DNA of 64,000 nt from JAKZVK01 sp965248255 (GTDB lineage Bacteria; Acidobacteriota; Terriglobia; Bryobacterales; UBA6623). Positions within the stretch are counted from its first letter, which is position 1. Each line of letters opens with the position of its first letter. The stretch covers positions 1,984,001-2,048,000 of the forward strand of contig CBDFIW010000003.1 in the NCBI GenBank assembly GCA_965248255.1. Direction: 5' to 3'. The translations under genes were made by a program, and so were the position numbers. Of the stretch, positions 60,008 through 64,000 are shown piece by piece. A model generated the notes under the pieces. That model saw only the letters and a program-made list of their open reading frames with translations. It was not told the DNA's origin and did not search any database.

Positions 60008-61420
60008 TTATGCCAGGATTGGCTTGACTACGTTGCCGTGCACGTCGGTAAGTCGGAAGTCCCGGCCGCTGTAGTGGAAGGTCAGTCTGGTGTGGTCCAG
60101 GCCGAGTAGGTGAAGAATGGTCGCGTGCAGGTCGTGGACGTGCACGGGCTTGTCGACTGCCGAATATCCGAAGTCATCGGTGGCGCCGTAGGTCATTCCG
60201 CCCTTGACGCCCCCGCCTGCCAGAAGGACGGTAAAACCGAGTGAGTTGTGGTCGCGGCCGTTGTGGAGCTGGGAAGTCGGCTGAATCTGAACGGCCGGCG
60301 TTCTTCCAAACTCACTACCCACAATCACAAGTGTCTCGTCAAAGAGACCACGGGCCTTGAGATCCCGAATCAGCGTTGCGATCGCCGGGTCCGCCTCAGC
60401 CGCCAGGCGCTTATGCGCCATGATGTCGCCGTGGCTGTCCCAGGGCTGGACTTTGCCGAAAAAGACCTGGACCATTCGCACGCCTTTTTCGACCATGCGC
60501 CTCGCCATCAGGCAGCCTCGGCCGAAATCGCTGTCACCGTAGCTGTCCCGGGTGGCCTCCGGCTCCCTGGTGATGTCAAACACCTCCGGCGCCTCCATCT
60601 GCATGCGAAAGGCGGTCTCCGTCGCCTCGATGGCGGCCTCGAGTTGGGAGTCGCCTTCACGCGTTTGGAGATGCTTCCGATTGAGGCGAGCGAGTAAATC
60701 AATCTGTCTGCGCTGCACGTCGTGACCAAAGCGCTTGTTCTGAATGTAGCGGATCAACTTCTTGGGGTCTGTCTCTTCGGTGCGAATATGGGTGCCCTGA
60801 TAGACGGCCGGCAAGAAAGCGGACTCCCAGAGCGGCGGTCCCACGGTTGGCACACCGGGACAGAGGACCACGAAGCCAGGCAGGTTACGATTCTCCGTGC
60901 CCAGCCCGTAGGTGATCCATGAACCCATGGAAGGCCGGCCCGGCTGGATCGCGCCGCAGTTCATCATGAAGAGCCCCGGCTCATGGTTGGGGACATCAGT
61001 ATGCATCGAGCGGATGACGCAAAAATCGTCAATCAGGCCGCCCACCTGGGGAAAAAGCTCGCTGACTTCGATACCGCTTTGTCCATACCTGCTGAAACTG
61101 AACGGCGACTTCATCAAGTTCCCGACTTTGCCGTCATCGGCGTCTGTCTTGGGCGTGCCCCCCGGCATCGGTTGTCCGTCGCGTTTGGTGAGTGCCGGCT
61201 TGGGGTCGAAGGTATCCACCTGTGACCAGCCACCATTCATGAACAGGAAAATTACGTTCTTGACCCGTGGGGTGAAATGCGGGGGCTTGGGGTCAAAAGG
61301 ACCCGTGGTGGTGCCTGCCGCGAGATTCGCGAGGCCGAGCATGCCGAATCCGCTGCCGAGCTGTAGAAGCAAATCGCGCCGGCTCAGCGAGCGAGGCGGA
61401 GTCGGGAGATGAATGGCCAT
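60008..61420 (-). CDS. DUF1501 protein (sulfatase-like, Tat-exported)
   Basis: 470 residues. The N-terminal SRRDLLLQLGSGFGMLGLA is a twin-arginine signal. The DUF1501 core follows: NVIFLFMNGGWSQVDTFDPK, HEPGLFMMNCG, DSYGDSDFGRGCLMARRMVE, and EFGRTP with a later GRDHNSLGFTVLLAGGG. The fold is related to alkaline phosphatases and sulfatases, but the activity is unproven. The gene starts three bases after the stop of the PSD1 gene, the usual two-gene unit of Planctomycetes and Acidobacteriota, and is convergent with the CRTAC1 gene. Confidence 0.88.
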   Translation of the reverse strand: MAIHLPTPPRSLSRRDLLLQLGSGFGMLGLANLAAGTTTGPFDPKPPHFTPRVKNVIFLFMNGGWSQVDTFDPKPALTKRDGQPMPGGTPKTDADDGKVGNLMKSPFSFSRYGQSGIEVSELFPQVGGLIDDFCVIRSMHTDVPNHEPGLFMMNCGAIQPGRPSMGSWITYGLGTENRNLPGFVVLCPGVPTVGPPLWESAFLPAVYQGTHIRTEETDPKKLIRYIQNKRFGHDVQRRQIDLLARLNRKHLQTREGDSQLEAAIEATETAFRMQMEAPEVFDITREPEATRDSYGDSDFGRGCLMARRMVEKGVRMVQVFFGKVQPWDSHGDIMAHKRLAAEADPAIATLIRDLKARGLFDETLVIVGSEFGRTPAVQIQPTSQLHNGRDHNSLGFTVLLAGGGVKGGMTYGATDDFGYSAVDKPVHVHDLHATILHLLGLDHTRLTFHYSGRDFRLTDVHGNVVKPILA

Positions 61421-61423
61421 GGG

Positions 61424-64000
61424 CTAGTCCACAAAAGCAAATTCGTTTGAACTGAGCAGGACCTGGGCGTATTGGGTCCATGCATCTTTCCCAGCCGAGC
61501 GGAGAAACTCTTGGCCCACTTGAACATCCGACGACGTGGCCTCCCTAGCAAACAGAGCTCGATAGGCCTTGCGGATCATGGCGGCGTCGCTGCCGGCGGA
61601 GCCGAGCTTCGCAGCCAACGCGTCGGACTGACCCAGGATGAATTCGCTATTGAGAAAGAACAGGCGTTGTAGCGGAACGTTAGTCACAGCGCGTTGGGCA
61701 TTGCTGACGCTGGGATTGGGGTAGTCAAAAAGGGCCAAAGTCTCGTTCGGTCTGAAGCGTTGAATTCTGACATACACGGTCCGCCGATAATTGTCGGGAG
61801 CTAGTTCTTGGGAAGCTCCTCCAATCTTGGGATCGAGTCGGCCTGAGACAAACAAAGTGGCGTCGCGGAGGGCCTCGGCATCCAGTCTTGACCGCGCGGC
61901 GCGCCAGAAGAGCCGATTGGCGGGGTCCGTCGCCTCGTTTGTCTTGGAGCCAGCACTGCTGGCCCGGTAGGTGTCGGAAAGAACAATCTCGCGGATGAGC
62001 CTCTTGATCGACCATTTCTGATCTACGAAACGCCAGGCCAAATATTCGAGTAACTCAGGATTGGAAGGCCGGTCTCCTGTTCTGCCGAAGTTACTCGGCG
62101 TTCGCACGATGCCGTTGCCCAACAGGTGTTGCCAAACTCGATTGGACATGACCCGGGCCGCCAACGGATGCGCGATGATCGCTTCGGCCAGCTGCAGCCG
62201 GCCACTACCGTTGTGGAAGAACACGGGTTCGTCTTCGCTGAGGATCCTTAGGAATCCGCGGGGCACTTCTTCTCCCTCCTGGAACGGATTGCCCCGGATG
62301 TTCAACTTGGCATTCCTGGGTTCCGTCCAGTCTTCGAGCCCCGGCAGGTACCCGTAATGAGGCGGCAGCTTTTCTTTTCTTTCTTCTAACTCGACCCGGA
62401 GTGACTGCAGATGGCGTTTCCATTCGCCCTGCAGGAAACGCTCAAGCTTTTCGTCCTGGTAACGCAGCACCGCATTCTTGTCGTCCCCTAGGATCTGTTT
62501 CCAGGCAACATAGCGGTCGCGGGCCATGGCTCTGGGCTCGATATCGGGAGCCTTGAAGCTGTCACCCGAGGTGTAGCTGTTTGGCAGCCGGGGTAGCTCC
62601 CGCTCCTTCGCCGGAGGCAGCTTGGCCAGGAGGACGCGAACTTCCTCTTCGATTTCCTCATGTTCTTCGACGATCGAAACGATCAGCGCCTGATAGTCAT
62701 CGGCGGCTTCGCGAACCTGAGGCTCTGTGGCGGAACGGTCGGCCGGCAGCTTTTGCCAGGCGTCCAGGTGCGAATGCTCCTCTTGGGGTTTCTCCAGATA
62801 CTTGACCCAACACTCGAGAGTTTCTCTGTCCAGTTTCTGCTGCCGAGCAACGTTGTCAGTCCGGCACGCTTGCTCCTCCTCGCCGGCTTCGCTTACCCTC
62901 AAGACCTTCCAAGAGGCCACCAGATAGTCCGCAATGCGCCGGGTGAAGATTTCGGCTAACTCTTTGCTCTGACGATCGAGAAAGTCTTTGATCTCTTTCT
63001 CAAGTTCCTCAATCTCTTTCTTCCGGCGCTCATAATCCTTGACAATTTCGTCCGAGACGAGGGGATAGCTCTTATAGTGAACGCTCGCGAAGACTCCGGC
63101 CAAGCCATAGTAATCCTGCATCGAGATGGGGTCGTATTTATGGTCGTGGCATCTCGCACAAGCTGCGGTCAGACCCAGAAAACCACGCGATACCATGTCC
63201 ACTCGCTCATGCCGCTCGTCCGCACGAGCCTGAGGAGGATGAGAAATGCCGTAGTACCAGGGCCCCAGCCCAAACAGGCCCAGGCCGCCCAGCAGCTCGC
63301 GATTGTTCCCTGGCATGAGGTCAGCGGCGATCTGGGCCTTCACGAACACGTCGTACGGCATGTCCGAGTTGAAGGCCCCGATCGCCCAGTCGCGGTAGCG
63401 CCAGGCCTGGGGGTATTCCGCGATTCCAACGCCGTGATAGTCATTCTCGCCGTAGCGGGCCACATCGAGCCAGTAACGTCCCCAGCGTTCGCCGAAGTGG
63501 GGAGAAGCCAGCAAGCCGTCAACGACTTTTGCAAGGGCCTGCGGGGAGTCGTCCGATAAGAAGGCGGTCACGTCCTCCGGAGTAGGAGGGAGACCAATCA
63601 GATCGAAACTAACGCGGCGAAACAAGGCCCTCCTAGCGGCAGGAGGATTGGGCTTCAGTCCGTTCTTCTGTAAGCTTGCCTTGACCAACCGGTCTATGTG
63701 CGAGGCTTGGTCAATCGGCGAGGCGGTGTCGACCACCGGTTTCTTGATGGGCTGGAACGACCAGAAGGACCGGTCTTCCTGGGTGATCACCGTTCCGTCA
63801 AGCCGGCCGGCTTTCTCCGGTGCCTCTGGCCACACGGCGCCCTGCTTGATCCAAGCGGCCAAAGCCTGAATCTCCCGTTGGATCAGTTTTCCGGAGGGAG
63901 GCATCTTTAGGGTCGCGTGAGTATGCCGTACGGCCTGCACGAGCAGACTGGCTTCCGGATCCCCCGCGACGATGGCCGGCCCCCGGCTCCCGCCTCGCAA
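61424..64000 (-). CDS. PSD1/DUF1549-DUF1553 cytochrome-like protein (5' end outside window)
   Basis: 858 residues visible; the N-terminus lies beyond position 64000. The start of the visible part (SLLVQAVRHTHATLKMPPSG, ALAAWIKQGAVWP) is the end of a PSCyt1 domain, whose CxxCH is presumably upstream. DUF1549 follows (RRVSFDLIGLPPTPEDVTAF, GERWGRYWLDVARY) with a second haem site CARCH in CARCHDHKYDPISMQDYYG. A charged coiled-coil insert (many Glu/Lys, about 300-560) separates it from DUF1553 (RVMSNRVWQHLLGNGIVRTP, NRLFWRAARSRLDAEALRD). It is paired with the DUF1501 gene. An electron-transfer role in the periplasm is inferred. Confidence 0.88.
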   Translation of the reverse strand: MRGGSRGPAIVAGDPEASLLVQAVRHTHATLKMPPSGKLIQREIQALAAWIKQGAVWPEAPEKAGRLDGTVITQEDRSFWSFQPIKKPVVDTASPIDQASHIDRLVKASLQKNGLKPNPPAARRALFRRVSFDLIGLPPTPEDVTAFLSDDSPQALAKVVDGLLASPHFGERWGRYWLDVARYGENDYHGVGIAEYPQAWRYRDWAIGAFNSDMPYDVFVKAQIAADLMPGNNRELLGGLGLFGLGPWYYGISHPPQARADERHERVDMVSRGFLGLTAACARCHDHKYDPISMQDYYGLAGVFASVHYKSYPLVSDEIVKDYERRKKEIEELEKEIKDFLDRQSKELAEIFTRRIADYLVASWKVLRVSEAGEEEQACRTDNVARQQKLDRETLECWVKYLEKPQEEHSHLDAWQKLPADRSATEPQVREAADDYQALIVSIVEEHEEIEEEVRVLLAKLPPAKERELPRLPNSYTSGDSFKAPDIEPRAMARDRYVAWKQILGDDKNAVLRYQDEKLERFLQGEWKRHLQSLRVELEERKEKLPPHYGYLPGLEDWTEPRNAKLNIRGNPFQEGEEVPRGFLRILSEDEPVFFHNGSGRLQLAEAIIAHPLAARVMSNRVWQHLLGNGIVRTPSNFGRTGDRPSNPELLEYLAWRFVDQKWSIKRLIREIVLSDTYRASSAGSKTNEATDPANRLFWRAARSRLDAEALRDATLFVSGRLDPKIGGASQELAPDNYRRTVYVRIQRFRPNETLALFDYPNPSVSNAQRAVTNVPLQRLFFLNSEFILGQSDALAAKLGSAGSDAAMIRKAYRALFAREATSSDVQVGQEFLRSAGKDAWTQYAQVLLSSNEFAFVD

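Overview
The window looks like a chromosomal segment of a GC-rich member of the Acidobacteriota, probably of the Solibacter/Bryobacter kind. The best taxonomic evidence is the set of lineage-typical families: two VWFA-related acidobacterial proteins (TIGR03436 type), Solibacter-type C-terminal domains (TIGR03437 type), Pkn-type kinases with TolB/PD40 or TPR tails, a TIGR02999-like ECF sigma factor, and the PSD1/DUF1501 and CRTAC1 families shared with Planctomycetes. This assignment comes from family recognition, not from any database search.

Layout. Positions 1-9430 are a mobile-element patchwork: the end of a propeller protein, a kinase scrap, an IS91-family transposase with a coupled tyrosine recombinase, a group II intron whose reverse transcriptase has YAGD in place of YADD, a small MITE-like inverted-repeat unit, an IS110 element, an orphan HTH protein and a first IS630 copy. 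Positions 9450-29000 are mostly intact chromosomal genes: secreted and envelope proteins, a phosphodiesterase, a nitrilase-family amidohydrolase, a Na+/solute symporter, the conserved cdaA-cdaR-glmM cluster (c-di-AMP synthesis plus phosphoglucosamine mutase), a sialidase-like protein, a decayed alpha/beta hydrolase fused to a TIGR03437 domain, and an MFS exporter. A second, nearly identical IS630 copy lies at 29558-30721 in the same orientation as the first.

Positions 30700-45500 hold a frameshifted Ser/Thr kinase, pyrG (CTP synthase), two VWFA proteins, a broken subtilase, an unknown 128-aa protein, an enolase-superfamily enzyme, an intact kinase-TPR protein and a frameshifted ECF sigma factor. 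A second IS cluster follows at 45665-48640: an IS630 element with an A AAA AAG slippery site and an IS1380 element, with a beta-helix gene fragment between them.

Positions 48900-64000 carry a long run of exported proteins. These are a PQQ alcohol dehydrogenase with the lanthanide-type Asp-x-Asp motif and a fused cytochrome c, a PVC-type dehydrogenase with a haem site, a NodB-type deacetylase, a tandem alpha/beta hydrolase whose first nucleophile is replaced by Glu, and a CRTAC1/ASPIC protein. A convergent DUF1501 plus PSD1/DUF1549/DUF1553 pair ends the window. I infer a periplasmic module that oxidises and de-esterifies carbohydrate-like substrates.

One pattern cuts across the window. Four large genes are interrupted by six apparent single-base deletions, some of them in homopolymer runs, plus two single nonsense codons. 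This is either real decay or residual sequencing error, and it should be settled before these genes are called pseudogenes. I saw no tRNA, rRNA or CRISPR array.
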